Shown here: positions 26,510 through 37,156 of the stretch, piece after piece
Layout: every line of letters begins with the position of its first letter
Numbering within the stretch: position 1 is the stretch's first letter
Assembly: GCA_020284085.1 (NCBI GenBank)
Contig: JACEVL010006441.1
Coordinates: 32,501-96,500 of the forward strand
Direction of reading: 5' to 3'
Length of the DNA: 64,000 nt
Source: Aporrectodea caliginosa
Lineage: Eukaryota > Annelida > Clitellata > Crassiclitellata > Lumbricidae
The notes under the pieces: generated by a model
What the model saw: the letters and a program-made list of their open reading frames with translations, nothing else
What the model was told of the DNA's origin: nothing
Database searches by the model: none
Translations under genes and position numbers: made by a program

Positions 26510-27004
26510 TGTCGCCGTTTGGTGAATTACTGCAGGCACAATTAAGAGATTTCTAGAGGAATGCTCTTCAACTAAAACGCCAGTGCAAAACAATGTATCC
26601 ATACAGCGTATTATGTTCCACATATTCAGAATGTAAGACATTCTATTCATATCTCTCCCTCCCACCTCCTCGAGTAGCAAATATATTCTGCACATCTAGG
26701 CCATTTGCAGTGTGTGTGCGTGCGCGCGCGCGCGTGTGTGTGTGTGTATATACGTAGGTAGGTAGGTAGGTGTGCGTTACACGTGGCCTACATCTCTGTA
26801 TCTATTAAACCAGCCTGCTTACTTTGAGCCTTTTCAATAGTTAATTTAATTGTCGTAAAAGTCCGATTATCGTTTAACTATAATATTTATTTTGTAAGGA
26901 CCTAGGATATCGCAAAACCCCAATTTTGTAAGTTAAGTAAAGTAGACGTCAATAGTCCTAGCGGCACAAAATGTCATTAAACTCTGTTAAACTACGACTA
27001 TTTA
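26510..27004. other. Intergenic, GT and TAGG simple repeats only
   Basis: (GT)n/(GC)n at about 26709-26747 and (GTAG)n at 26753-26772; nothing else recognised. Confidence 0.45.
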
Positions 27005-27190
27005 ATTTCAGAGATTTATATAGCGCCCCTTCAAGCTTATCTACTCAGAAGCGCTCCAGACTCAACCACGGCTAAAGATAACAGTCTTGAGGTTAGAGAA
27101 GAATGTGGCCGCAAGGGCTCTATGCATTCGGCGTAGATCCACAGGGAGCTCATTCCAGATTCCAGGGCCAGCAACATTTGTTTAGTGTCT
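27005..27190 (-). mobile_element. LINE 3' fragment
   Basis: On the minus strand: VAGPGIWNELPVDLRR...FFSNLKTVIFSRG then stop, then a hairpin 3' end (GGAGCGCTTCTGAGTAG ... GGGGCGCTATATAAATC). C-terminal tip of ORF2 only. Confidence 0.75.
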
Positions 27191-28055
27191 TTTAAAATCT
27201 TGACTTTGTTTTATTGAAAAAAGCGCAAACCAGTCAGACTGCGTTTCCTCCCTCCACTTGGTCTTCGAGAGAAGTCCAAAGGAACGATCATCGCTGATCT
27301 CTGCCTTGTGGACCGAAAGCATTCCACGGCAGAGTCGTCCTCACGCTCAGGAAGAAACGCTCCGTCTCATCATCCTGGTTTGCGGTCCAGTAATCAGTTT
27401 TACCTGACGTCCTGGCGATACATACTATAGAAATGATCCCTAAAAGTATGATCTTAACAAACCGTTGCCGCGAAAACTATTTATTAAGCGTCTAAGCCCT
27501 TTAAAAGGGTGTCTAAATTCAACGCCAATTCTTCTATTCTGCTAGACAGAACTGTGATTTAGTTTCATGCGTTAGAATACTAGTATTTAAATATTGAATT
27601 TACTACACTTTCAACATTATAATACACTACACTACGTAATAGAAAATATGTAAATACGTATAAAATGACAAACTGGATACTTTTGTGTTCTCAATCACTC
27701 AATGGCCGCTGTTTTTATTCAAGTAGTCGCTAGGCGGCCAATGAAACAGAGGAGTCAAAACATTAAATATTTTGATTCACTTTGCGGCCAAATACACGAG
27801 GCTATCGCGCACTTCTGAGTCTAACAGTGCTTCTCATATTTTTTGTCTACGGAATCCTCTTGATCTACCCAAACGATGAAACGATATTCTTCTATAGCCC
27901 ACTTAGCACCTGTACGCGAAGTAAATAATATTATAACAGTGATCGGGGTATAAAAATTATGCAGTTTTAATCCTTTAAAGTTATAGGCCTACTAGAAATA
28001 ATTTCAAATGAAATTTGTCCACGAAACCCTTGTCTTCACCTCGTAGTCTGATTTC
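27191..28055. other. Intergenic, nothing recognised
   Basis: AT-rich sequence with one TAGGCCTA octamer; no coding frame supported. Confidence 0.35.
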
Positions 28056-28058
28056 TAA

Positions 28059-28386
28059 GGGGTCATTCATTAATTATGTCAACAAATAGGGGGTGAAGGG
28101 GTTTGGAAAAGTTTGACAGTTGTTGACAGGGGGAGGGGGTTTGGTCCAAGTTGACGTCAACAAATTTTTGTTTAATAAATGGACAAAATATGGTAAATGA
28201 CTAAAAAAAAAAAAAAAAAAAAAAAGTCATCAGGGAAAAATGGCTAAAAAACGGTCGGTAGGGGGGGTTCTGGGATTGTTGACATAATTTTTAGGGGGGT
28301 CCGTCAATGTTTGACAGTTGTTGACAAAGGGGGGGAGGGGGTCAAAAAAGGCCTAAAATTTGTTGACATGATTAATGGATGACCCC
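28059..28386. mobile_element. PIF/Harbinger-like MITE, 328 bp
   Basis: Inverted ends of about 28 bp, GGGGTCATTCATTAATTATG and (inverted right) GGGGTCATCCATTAATCATG, with a 3-bp duplication TAA. A 3-bp TAA/TTA duplication and GGG-type ends fit PIF/Harbinger. The inside repeats TTGACAGTTGTTGACA and holds a poly-A run. Confidence 0.75.
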
Positions 28387-28689
28387 TAATGTAACAGAGC
28401 ATTCGAAAACCCTAATGCAATTTTCTCACGGAACCGATCGATGTGTTGCGTTCACCATCATCATATAATCGTTTATTGTGTTAACAATGTTCAGACATAG
28501 GCTGTAGACTGTGTACAATGTACATAGAAAAAAAAATACACCTAGATATTATAGTATGAAGCAATAATAGCTTAGTAAGAGTTCAGGAATAACATACGAG
28601 ATATAAAATTTCGTGAGTCCTGATCAGGAAGGTTAAAGTTATGTGGTCTGACCCTAAGAAAACAGGGAATAGGAACCCTATAGGATTTA

Positions 28690-28776
28690 CTTGAGATTTA
28701 CTGGCACATTTTTGGTCAATCTTGGGGTTTTTCTGGCAAAATCTTGGGATTTCAGAAAATGGAGAGTGGTTGCACT
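28690..28776 (+). mobile_element. Right end of an older hAT-like MITE
   Basis: TTTTTGGTCAATCTTGGGGT...GGAGAGTGGTTGCACT is the right-hand end of the family at 28777-29205. A younger copy is inserted at its very end. Confidence 0.7.
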
Positions 28777-29205
28777 CAGTGTGACCACTCCTTGGGATGT
28801 TTCCCAAGATCTTGGGATTTTCAAGGGTCGACTTGGGATCTGGGGATTTGGCATAGCAATCTTGGGATTTTTCTAAGGTTCACAGACCTGTTTTAACCGT
28901 ACTTTTCAACAGTGGCAACGAATCAGATTAGAAAAAACTCGCTCAGGAGTCAGAAAGATGTTAATTATTATTGTTACTTTGTAAACATTATGTAATTTGT
29001 TAATTCAATGTTATTCTCCGGTTTTTTCTTTGCCAGTTCTTAGCTAGGCATTTTTTGAATAATTGTGATTGCTTAAACGCATTTCATATTTTCATCAAAA
29101 CTTTTCCATTTCAGTAACTTGGGATTGTTTGGTACACTTTTGGCCAATCTTGGGATTTTTCTGACAAGAGCTTGGGAATTTGGAAAATGGAGAGTGGTCG
29201 CACTG
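28777..29205 (+). mobile_element. hAT-like MITE (CAGTGTGACCACTCC family), 429 bp
   Basis: Ends CAGTGTGACCACTCC and, inverted, CAGTGCGACCACTCTCC; perfect 8-bp duplication GTTGCACT (28769-28776, 29206-29213). Inside are many CTTGGGATTT words. A further copy lies near 47374-47566. Confidence 0.88.
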
Positions 29206-29624
29206 GTTGCACTGATTTGTGCATGGTGTGGTTTTATCATCGACGGGTTTTATGCATCGACGTATTTGTTGTGGTTATTACCCACAAAGGCATTTTAAAA
29301 CTTTTCGAGACGTTTTGTGCCGTAAAACAGAGGTAACTAGTTAGTCAAACAGATATTTTTGTTTTTATGGCAAGTTCATACTCCGTTTGGCGAATATTTA
29401 GTATCGGGGGTGCGTAAGTGTAGTGGCGTTGTACGGTATTTTTAGGATGCTGCGCGGAAGGTATACCATGTTTTCTAATGACGACACTAACCGTAACCCA
29501 CTGCTCGCACGAACCACTGCTTATACATCGATAAACTAAGGTCTTATTGGATGTTTAAAGATTAAATTAAGGCAATATTATGCTTTCAGTTTCTGTTTTA
29601 AAATTATCTGATTTAAAATAACTT

Positions 29625-30098
29625 GGTAAACCCGTAGTTTAGGTTGGTAAATTATATCATATCGTCAAAGTAAAATGGAAGCTGGATTGATGAAAAAAAT
29701 TGTTTCGCTAAATGAAAGTGGGACTGGTGAAACCATTTCTCTCTTTAAATAGAAGTGGGATCGATGGAAATAATATTTACAGTAAATAGAAGCTGGATTG
29801 ATGAAACTAAGTTTTTTATGCAATAGAAGCTGGATTGATGAAAATAATTGTTTACCCATCAGAATAGTTCTTTGCTTAAATAACAGTTCCATTGATGAAA
29901 AATATTTTTTGGTTAAATAGAAGTTGGATAATTTTTTTTCATTAAATGGAAGCTGGACTGATTAAAAAAAATTCTTGATGAAATGGAAGCGGGATTGATG
30001 ATAGTTATCATGGACATAGGTATACTGCTTACTTACCAACGTCAAGTACGGCATTGAAGACATTCAAATAATTTACCAACCTAAACTACGGGATAACC
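29625..30098. mobile_element. DNA element with 8-bp duplication and tandem core, 474 bp
   Basis: Ends GGTAAACCCGTAGTTTAGG and, inverted, GGTTATCCCGTAGTTTAGG, continuing perfectly as TTGGTAAATTAT; 8-bp duplication AATAACTT (29617-29624, 30099-30106). Between 29680 and 30005 there are about seven diverged units around GAAGCTGGATTGATGAAA. Superfamily uncertain (hAT, P or Merlin by duplication size). Confidence 0.82.
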
Positions 30099-30399
30099 AA
30101 TAACTTAATAATTATATGGCCGAGAGACTTATGTAGCCGTTTAGCTTGACAAAATTTCCGTTTTATGGGTCTGTATGCACAGTTTGCATGTCACTGAACT
30201 GTACACAGAAATCATACCAGACATTAAAAGAAAGTAAAGCTTATAATTATATCTATGTGGAACACAAGAGAGTCGCTCATTTTCATTTTGTGCGCTCTCA
30301 AGCCCGCAATGGACAAATCCCAAAGTCCTGGACACGGAACTACTGCATCGCAGGACTCGTCATTTAATTCTCAGCTACACCGATACCAAATTATACTTC

Positions 30400-30520
30400 T
30401 TGGTGACAATGACAGTGTGTGCAAACAACTTGCCCTGGGTCATTACATGGAGTCGAACTCGTTACCACATGATCCGTGAGCAAGTGTATTACCGGTAGAC
30501 CACCGTGTTGCACAGGCTAT
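30400..30520 (-). mobile_element. tRNA-derived SINE head
   Basis: On the minus strand: B-box-like GGTAACGAGTTCGACTCC and an A-box-like region over about 75 bp. Weak but tRNA-like in spacing. Confidence 0.45.
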
Positions 30521-30582
30521 TAAAAAATGCTATATAAATTTGTGTCCATGGCAACCATATAACTGTTCCTCATAATCGTATT

Positions 30583-31090
30583 TTGTAAACTCCACATTTC
30601 TAATGCGCTACTCTAAAGCTAACCGCAGGCTAGCAGCTTATTTACGAGTGCTGCGTCGTATCAGAGAGTGATGTCCTAATATCGATGTCCAGTGGAGGTC
30701 AGAGTCAGGTTGCTTGAGAGACAAGAAAGAGGGGGGGGCAGAGCGACAACTAAGGCGGATTTCTTCAAGGATGAGAAAGCTTGAAGGTGGAGGTCTGGAG
30801 GATTGTATAGACGAGGATCGGAATTCTTGAAGAGGTGAGACTTCAGTTTGGAACGGAAAGCCTGTGGAGTGATAAGTAAAGGAGCCCGAGGCAGATGATG
30901 GTGGGTGAGTGGCGTATTGGTGGAGGAGCTGAGGACATACAGAATTGAGGGAAAGTTCGTTCTAGAGTCAAGGTGCAGTTTTGTGTATGGACTGATTGGA
31001 GAACATGAGGTGAGTAGTGACAGAGGGAAAGGAGAGAGTAAGTTTGGGTGATCGGGTAGAACCTTACTAGAGTCTTAGTTGCCACTCTGC
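30583..31090 (-). mobile_element. LINE 3' fragment
   Basis: Tail CATAATCG, then ATGCGCTACTCTAAAGC-type hairpin 3' end, followed on the minus strand by a decayed ORF end. Same 3' class as 5590-5720 and 17030-17155. Confidence 0.5.
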
Positions 31091-31099
31091 CCCTCCTCT

Positions 31100-31165
31100 T
31101 TCTGACTGGATGTTGAAGAGTTTCTTAAACTAAGTTAAGTAACATCTAGAGGTGCTATATAAATG
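31100..31165 (+). mobile_element. LINE 3' end remnant, plus strand
   Basis: GTTGAAGAGTTTCTTAAACT ... AGAGGTGCTATATAAATGG, the usual 3' end, just upstream of the IAP-like exon. Confidence 0.45.
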
Positions 31166-31238
31166 GTTATTTACATTATATTTCATCTGATGTGAATGAA
31201 ACATTACTAACTACTAACGTTTTATCAAATGTTTTCAG

Positions 31239-31741
31239 GGTTTGCTCCGACCGGGTGCAGAGTCATCGAGAAAGAGTCATTGAGAAAGATCGATTAATGA
31301 TGTGCTCAACAGACACATCCGAGTTTATGATGGCAAGTCCTGAGAATTCGGCAAATGTCACAGGAAGCACGGGAATGTTCATCTCAGCCACAAACGAAAA
31401 TGATGCTCGAATGGCATGTTTAGCTAGATTAGAAACTTTCGCGAAATGCCCAGCGGCTATGTTATTCCACGTTAAGCCAGCCGACCTGGCAGCCGCAGGG
31501 TTCGAGTACGTAGCAACGGATGATCTGGTTAGGTGTAATCGCTGTGGGATTGAAATTAAAGACTGGAAGGAGGGTGACAAACCAGTTGACGTGCACAGGA
31601 ACAGGTCTAGGAACTGTAAATTTCTGCAAGAGAATTGTATGAACAGTGATTCTAATGGCGATGGTGATGGTAGTGCTGTAGCATCTGTTAGTAGTATCTC
31701 GTCATTAACAGACTCACAAGAAACGGCATCTGCAGCAACAG
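31239..31741 (+). CDS. IAP-like exon with BIR domain
   Basis: Acceptor ATGTTTTCAG, donor G|GTGGTA, phase 1 out. Coding probably from ATG 31297. BIR followed by a Ser/Asp/Thr-rich linker. The Zn-binding His is followed by RNRSRNC rather than the more usual PxC arrangement. Confidence 0.85.
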
Positions 31742-31850
31742 GTGGTATGTATTTATAGAAGATCAGAATGCTTTCATTGTCATGGGTTGGTTTTTGTCAC
31801 GTGATTTAAAAAGGCATATTAGCATGTGTAAACATAGCTACTGGTAGTCT

Positions 31851-31884
<34 letters not shown>

Positions 31885-32936
31885 CATCATCATCATTATT
31901 ATTACTAGTATTATTATTATTAATTTTTTTATGCCTTGATGTACATATGATCCCTCAGGGACTTAAACATTAATTAAGAACAGTAGAAAAACGTCTGGAA
32001 TCGCACCATTATTATTATTATTATTAAGGAGTTTTTATATAGCACTGCTTCATGGTAATCTGCTAAGTCCTACCACAGCAAAAATAAAACAGTTTTTAAG
32101 TTATTAAAGAACATAATAGACATGGATGGTTTTGACTGGACTTGTGTAGTTTTATGAAACAGGAGTACTCTATGTGGCAAGGTGATTTAGGTAAATTCTC
32201 TTCTGTACACAGGTGTAACTTACTGTATGATGACTAGACTCTGGGGACCCCGTCACCCCAATAACTTAGACAGTAGGCATGCTTTATCTTGACATCCCAA
32301 ATTGTAATTGAGACGATTTACTAAGCAGCATCCCCAGCAAACTTATTTTACTCTAGAGTGGGAGAGTATGGTGTAAATTGGGAGGAAGTCTATATGGCTG
32401 TTGAAGTATTGAGACAAGATTACAACAGTATTTTGTATTTAAAGATTTGTAAAGCATCTCTCACAGTGCACACCAATCAGAGGTGATCAGTATATTTTCA
32501 TGCATGCACTAAAGTGCACAGGTGCATGAAGCTAAGACGTTTAAGCTCCACTGTTGACATGAAAATAGCTGCAATTTAACAACTAAAATTATTTCACCTG
32601 CAGTTTATGGTACAAAATAAAATTTAAAAAAATCTATCTATTATGATTGAAGCCATTTAAGTGTTTAGCATTTAACATCAACAACCTGTATAAGAATTGT
32701 TTTGTTTCTGTTTAGGTGCAACTGCCCGTTTGAGCGATATACAAACTGAAAATAAGAAATTACGAGAAAAAATTACATGTAAGGAATGTAAGGTGGAGAA
32801 AGTGCAGACACTGTTTCTTCCATGCCGGCATCTCGCCGTCTGTGAACACTGCGCGGAAAGACTTGATAACTGTTGTGTGTGTCAGGGCAAAATACTGGGA
32901 ACAGTCAGAGTCGTTATGGTACCAAAAATTCCTTAA
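31239..32936 (+). CDS. IAP-like protein, single BIR plus RING
   Basis: Two exons (31239-31741 and 32716-32936) join in phase 1. From the first in-frame ATG (31297) the product is 221 residues. Residues ~38-111 form a BIR domain with zinc ligands C80, C83, H100 and C107 and the usual GFEYVATDDLVRCNRCG signature; residues ~170-206 form the C-terminal IAP RING (CKECK..., FLPCRHLAVC, CCVC). BIR/RING proteins bind caspases or adaptor proteins and act as E3 ubiquitin ligases in the cytosol; here that is inferred from family. It is smaller than XIAP or cIAP and closer in layout to livin (BIRC7). The acceptor at 31238 implies an upstream exon, probably 5' UTR, not found. Confidence 0.88.
31855..31925. 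repeat. (TTA)n with (CAT)n microsatellite
   Basis: Intronic trinucleotide run in the IAP-like gene. Confidence 0.85.
32015..32100 (-). mobile_element. LINE 3' end with (ATT)n tail
   Basis: (ATT)n then TTTTTATATAGCACTGCTTC; decayed hairpin-type 3' end in the IAP-like intron. Confidence 0.4.
32716..32936 (+). CDS. IAP-like exon with RING domain
   Basis: Acceptor TTTCTGTTTAG, phase 1 in, stop TAA at 32934-32936. A short charged helix (RLSDIQTENKKLREKI) precedes the C3HC4 RING; the protein ends GTVRVVMVPKIP. Confidence 0.88.
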
Positions 32937-33425
32937 ATCTCATACAAAAATGGTGGCATCAAACAAGTTATGATGCAGTCATAGTTGTTAAAACCATTTC
33001 TTTTCAGTTTTTAATTTTTTCCAGAAAATCTCGTTTTTGTCACAGTTTTTGTCTTTTATTTTTTTGTATGTCACTTTATTTATTTATTTACTGTCTGTTA
33101 TTATTTTGTTAAGATTTCAATATTTTTAATTTCTCAATTTCTTATTAAGCCAGACTTATAAAAATGAAATGATTGCTGTAGATTAATGTTACTTACTGTT
33201 TAATAATTAAGTTTTGTTATTTGCTGATCAAATTAAATTATGTAGACAAGGTTTTTAATTTTAAAATGCAGTACAAGATGTAGCAAAGTCAAATTATTTT
33301 CTTTTTCTCCGTTTTTTCGTCTTTTATTTCTTTGAAAAATGACGTTTTTTCTGTTTCTTATTCAGTTTTCTATGTTTTTACAACTATGATTGCAATCAAG
33401 CATCATGATGCATTCTTGAGCACTA

Positions 33426-33502
33426 GACTTTAACACTTTAACCACGAGCTGCATTGGTTCCCAGTCACTTTTAATACATGCTCGTCATTAATGTGTTAAG
33501 TC
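33426..33502 (-). mobile_element. Palindromic mini-element, copy 2 (77 bp)
   Basis: GACTTTAACACTTTAACCACGAG ends in imperfect inverted symmetry with CTCGTCATTAATGTGTTAAGTC; centre TGGTTCCCAGTCACTTTTA, the reverse of the centre in the other copies. Confidence 0.7.
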
Positions 33503-33544
33503 ATGTGTTGGCATTTCATTAAGTGTTCTATAACTCGATGACTA

Positions 33545-33800
33545 TTGTGGGGCACAAGTAGCTGAGTGGCTAGAGTGGGCCTGTAACACAGAGGTGTGGG
33601 TTTGAGCCTTCCTCAGTAGGTTTATGTGTAGGGACCTTGAGCAAGTCCTGCACTCAATTGACCACTGCCATTGACTGATGCTTAGATCATAGTGGCACTT
33701 GATAAATGTAAATTGATAATATTGGACTTCATGCTTCATTTGCCCAGTGCCATTGATTCATGCTTAGTCGTTAGATTTGTAGTGGCACTAAATAAATGCA
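33545..33800 (+). mobile_element. tRNA-derived SINE
   Basis: A box GTAGCTGAGTGGCTAGAGTG, loop CTGTAAC and B box GTGGGTTTGAGCC, then a tRNA-unrelated body with AGTGGCACTTGATAAATG; this last block occurs twice in tandem. Confidence 0.7.
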
Positions 33801-34020
33801 GAAATAATATTATTGGTCTTCTTCACTATGCAATATACGATATCTATCACTTCATGCAAGATCTTGTTAAAGTTGTCAAATCATGAGTGCTCTTTCTTGA
33901 TGTAGATGAGATATTTGCTGTTAATTTGACAATTGCGGTATGAATTTACTGAAGCGGAAAAGCAAGAAAAAATTAAATCGAATATGAATACAATGCAAAA
34001 GAAAGCCTCTGAATAAAGTG

Positions 34021-35918
34021 ATTGGTGTAAACATCGTTGTTTTGGTCTCTGGTTGGATCTCGCAATGATTTCATCGTTAAATTTGGTTAATTTGCTAGGT
34101 TATACTATCACATAGAGTAGAGTAGCATCCTGTTTCATGCTGTTTAGACTTAAAGCCCTCAAACGAGCACTTTTTTTATAGATCTGTCAGACTCTAAAGT
34201 TGTTTTAAAAGCATTCTGTCTAGAAGCAACTATGCTTGGACACAAACCAGGAAGACATAAGCTTTAAAAATGTTCTTTAAAACTGTTGCTTGGCACTTGT
34301 TGATAAGCGTCATCCATAAATTATGTTCATATTATGACTAAAAGAACGTGAGAGGATCTTAATATTAACCTTACGCAGTTAAGATATAATCCCTCGAATT
34401 TCTTAAATTTCTCAGCACCCAAAAAAGCAACCAGAGCAGATGTCGGCTATGGTCCACATTGAAAAATCAACTACTACGAAGTTTGGTGACTGTTACTTCT
34501 GTGTCCTTGGACCCACTATGTCATCTTTGGAGACATTAAAATCATGACTTTAGACCTATCTTTTTTAATTATCGTATATTATATGACTCATTGATTTCTA
34601 AACTGATGTACGGCGCTCTGAACTGAGCCTACGCCTCTTCAATTCTACGACGCTATGTAAATGTATTGGTTTTATATGCAAATGTTCTTGCGCATGCTGG
34701 CAGTTTCAGTATAATCTTACACTGTAGAAGAAACTAAGGTCAAAGTTACAATAATAGCAGACTGACTCATGCAAGAGTAAAAATTTACAGTCTACCGCTA
34801 GCGTCATCTATTGAATGCAATTTAAAATTTAAAGCCTAACAATTACTATAGTTACATAATATAAATAAAATACAGATAAAACATGAACATTTAGTTGCCA
34901 TGTAAAGTTCAGGTGGCGTGCCAAGCAGTTATCTGTTCGCATAGGCCTACCAGGTTGGGCACGCGTGCCATAGGTTCGCCATACCTAGTTACGGACAGAT
35001 ATTAATTAATAATAATAATATATTCTTTATGGGAAAACTGATTCCCCGATTCGAAAAGTATGAGTCCCCGATTCTATAAGCTAGCCTTCACTGGGAGCTG
35101 AAATTTTATAGAATGAAGTGTCTGCGAGGGCGAGGCGTCTATCTGCCAAGTTTCATGACGATTGAATGATTGTAAGTGATCGAATTAGTCGCGCAAGATT
35201 GACTTTTAGCCTGTGGCTCAAAGGGTTCAAGCAAGCAAGATTTCCGTAAGTTCCTAGATGGATAAAAAATACAGCCCGTAAAAACAAAGTTACCACTACT
35301 CTATGGACCGTCCTAAAAATTGTATCCCTATTCTTCCGATTATATAGTCCCCTTTCACCTCAAATTCCAAATATCTAGCGTAGCCATCAGTTCTGCCTGG
35401 CCTGACCTTTCAATCTTTCAATGCACAAATAGGGCAGTTTTAAATGAATTTGTACAGCTGTAAAAGCATTTTTGTGCCGTTGAAATTAGTTCAAAATCTT
35501 CATAGTCATTCGATTGGGAATAATTTACCATGGCTTTTAAAAAGGAAGAGAAGGGATTGTTCTGTTGTAAAAATTCCTTTAAAAAGTCCTGACTGGCACA
35601 TGTTCTTTTAGGCTGAGTAAGTAGTATATATGCTTATACCGACCGGGTGTGCAAGAGCCTTTGCAAGGCCTAGGCATATAGTCTATGCTGTGCATATAAT
35701 ATGCTGCAGCATGTCCTGAGTCCCGCACGATACGCTGCTTCGTTCAGCGATTGGTCTGCGCCAATCATCTGCTGCACATCTCACGAACAATGAAGTCACC
35801 AATGCCCACAGCCATAGGCCCAAGACATCGTGATCTTCCCATAATAGCATCATCTGTACGTTGAATCTTTGATTACAACTTTCTAGAGAGATCGTCTCTG
35901 CAACAAAAGTTTATTGTT
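34021..35918. other. Intergenic, little recognised
   Basis: A LINE 3' end with the hairpin (GTACGGCGCTCTGAACTG ... CGACGCTATGTAAATG) lies at about 34605-34670. Otherwise no gene, tRNA or element with clear ends. Confidence 0.4.
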
Positions 35919-35926
35919 TCTCTGCA

Positions 35927-36285
35927 CAGAGGCGCCGACTTTTATTACAAGGTACTGGGTAAAAAAATTTGATTCCTATGATCCCGTGATCGGATAATCC
36001 CATAGGGCCTAGCCTGTCCTGCCCCATCTTCTCTCTCCAGGAATCTCCTTTCTTAAGCCCTTTCAACTGGAACGAGACTAACAGTAGCCTAAATATGGAG
36101 GCAGAAGAATTCCTTGTTCTATAATAAAAAGTAAATAAGTAAGTTTCATTAGGCATTTTGAATGGCCAAAAATTTGCAAAAGGTACTGGGGCGAAAGCCC
36201 GAAACTAATAGGCTACTCTCGCCCCAGAACCTTGGTGAGTACTGGGGCGAAAGTCCCTGTTGCCCCTGTGGAGTCGGCGTCTATG
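35927..36285. mobile_element. hAT-like MITE (CAGAGGCGCCGACTT), 359 bp
   Basis: Ends CAGAGGCGCCGACTT and, inverted, CATAGACGCCGACTC; perfect 8-bp duplication TCTCTGCA (35919-35926, 36286-36293). Inside, GTACTGGGGCGAAAG-type words repeat. Confidence 0.85.
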
Positions 36286-36628
36286 TCTCTGCATTCAAAG
36301 AAGCGAGAACTATATTTTTCGCGGGTGAATAAACGGGATGAATGCGCTTCTAGAAAGCAGCAGGGCGGCAGACCTGCAGTTTGTGATAGAAAAGCAACAT
36401 AGACGAATTAGCAATTTTACGGGAGTTTATTTTCTTCTGATTTGATTGTTTATTTTTGTCTGATTACACGGTGTTTAATCATTTAATTTATTGATTGCCT
36501 GATTAAGTTTGTTTTAATTATTTGGGACTTAGGAGGAACTTTATGAAAGTGTGCTAGTGAAACAAAGGCTAGCCTCTTTTGTCTCTGGGCAGGAGCTTGA
36601 GCTATATAGATGTTCAAACTTCAAAATG

Positions 36629-36699
36629 TGCATCGGCCGGGAATCGAACCCGGGCCGCCCGCGTGGCAGGCGAGCATTCTACCACTGAACCACCGATGC
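36629..36699 (-). tRNA. tRNA-Gly(GCC)
   Basis: 71 nt. Acceptor GCATCGG pairs fully with CCGATGC, discriminator A; D arm GTTCAGTGGTAGAAT; anticodon loop CTGCCAC with GCC; T arm GGGTTCGATTCCC. A TTTT terminator follows within about 10 nt of the 3' end on the minus strand. Confidence 0.95.
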
Positions 36700-37085
36700 A
36701 AGACGGTACGATATGGTAGCCAACGGACTTTGTCCTTCCCGTAATGACTCGAGCATGTCGTAGTAAAAATTGACGATATAAAATATATCACATGTATGTT
36801 CTTTACATTGTCGTTGGCTTCAGTGGAGAGTGCTACAAAGGAGAAGTATTGAAACCAATTATTGCATACCGTATTTTGGTGTATAAAAATGTAAACATAC
36901 AAATAACATTAGGCCTAAGTCTTACAATCTGCCCATAGGCCTATAGGCCAACACATGTTATATTACACATTACTAATTAAATTCAATGACATCACAAGAA
37001 CGACTGAACACATAAAGAAACAAACTCACAATTAGGCAGAAGTTGAGCTAACTTAACTGATATAGGCCTACGAATGTTCAAAATG

Positions 37086-37156
37086 CGCATCCGCCGGGAA
37101 TCGAACCCGGGCCGCCCGCGTGGCAGGCGAGCATTCTACCACTGAACCACCGATGC
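37086..37156 (-). tRNA. tRNA-Gly(GCC), variant copy
   Basis: Same as the other Gly copies except in the 3' acceptor strand, where CGGATGC replaces CCGATGC, leaving a G6-G67 mismatch, and the discriminator is G instead of A. All internal promoter and anticodon bases are intact. It may be transcribed but poorly charged, or be an early pseudogene. Confidence 0.85.

Larger units (their letters stand above)
32937..34020 (+). other. Probable 3' UTR and downstream of the IAP-like gene
   Basis: AT-rich with several T runs. AATAAA words occur at about 33791 and 34012-34017; which is used is unknown. A palindromic mini-element and a SINE lie inside. Confidence 0.35.

Noticed and set aside
26330..26695. 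121-residue minus frame
   Set aside because: It runs across the right end of a hAT-like element into flanking DNA, so it is chance.
30141..31085. Frames of 64-80 residues upstream of the IAP-like gene
   Set aside because: They overlap LINE and SINE remnants and have no splice or conservation support.
36621..36902. Frame ending RMLACHAGGPGSIPGR
   Set aside because: It is a translation through the tRNA-Gly(GCC) gene; same for frames at 37.1 and 39.5 kb.
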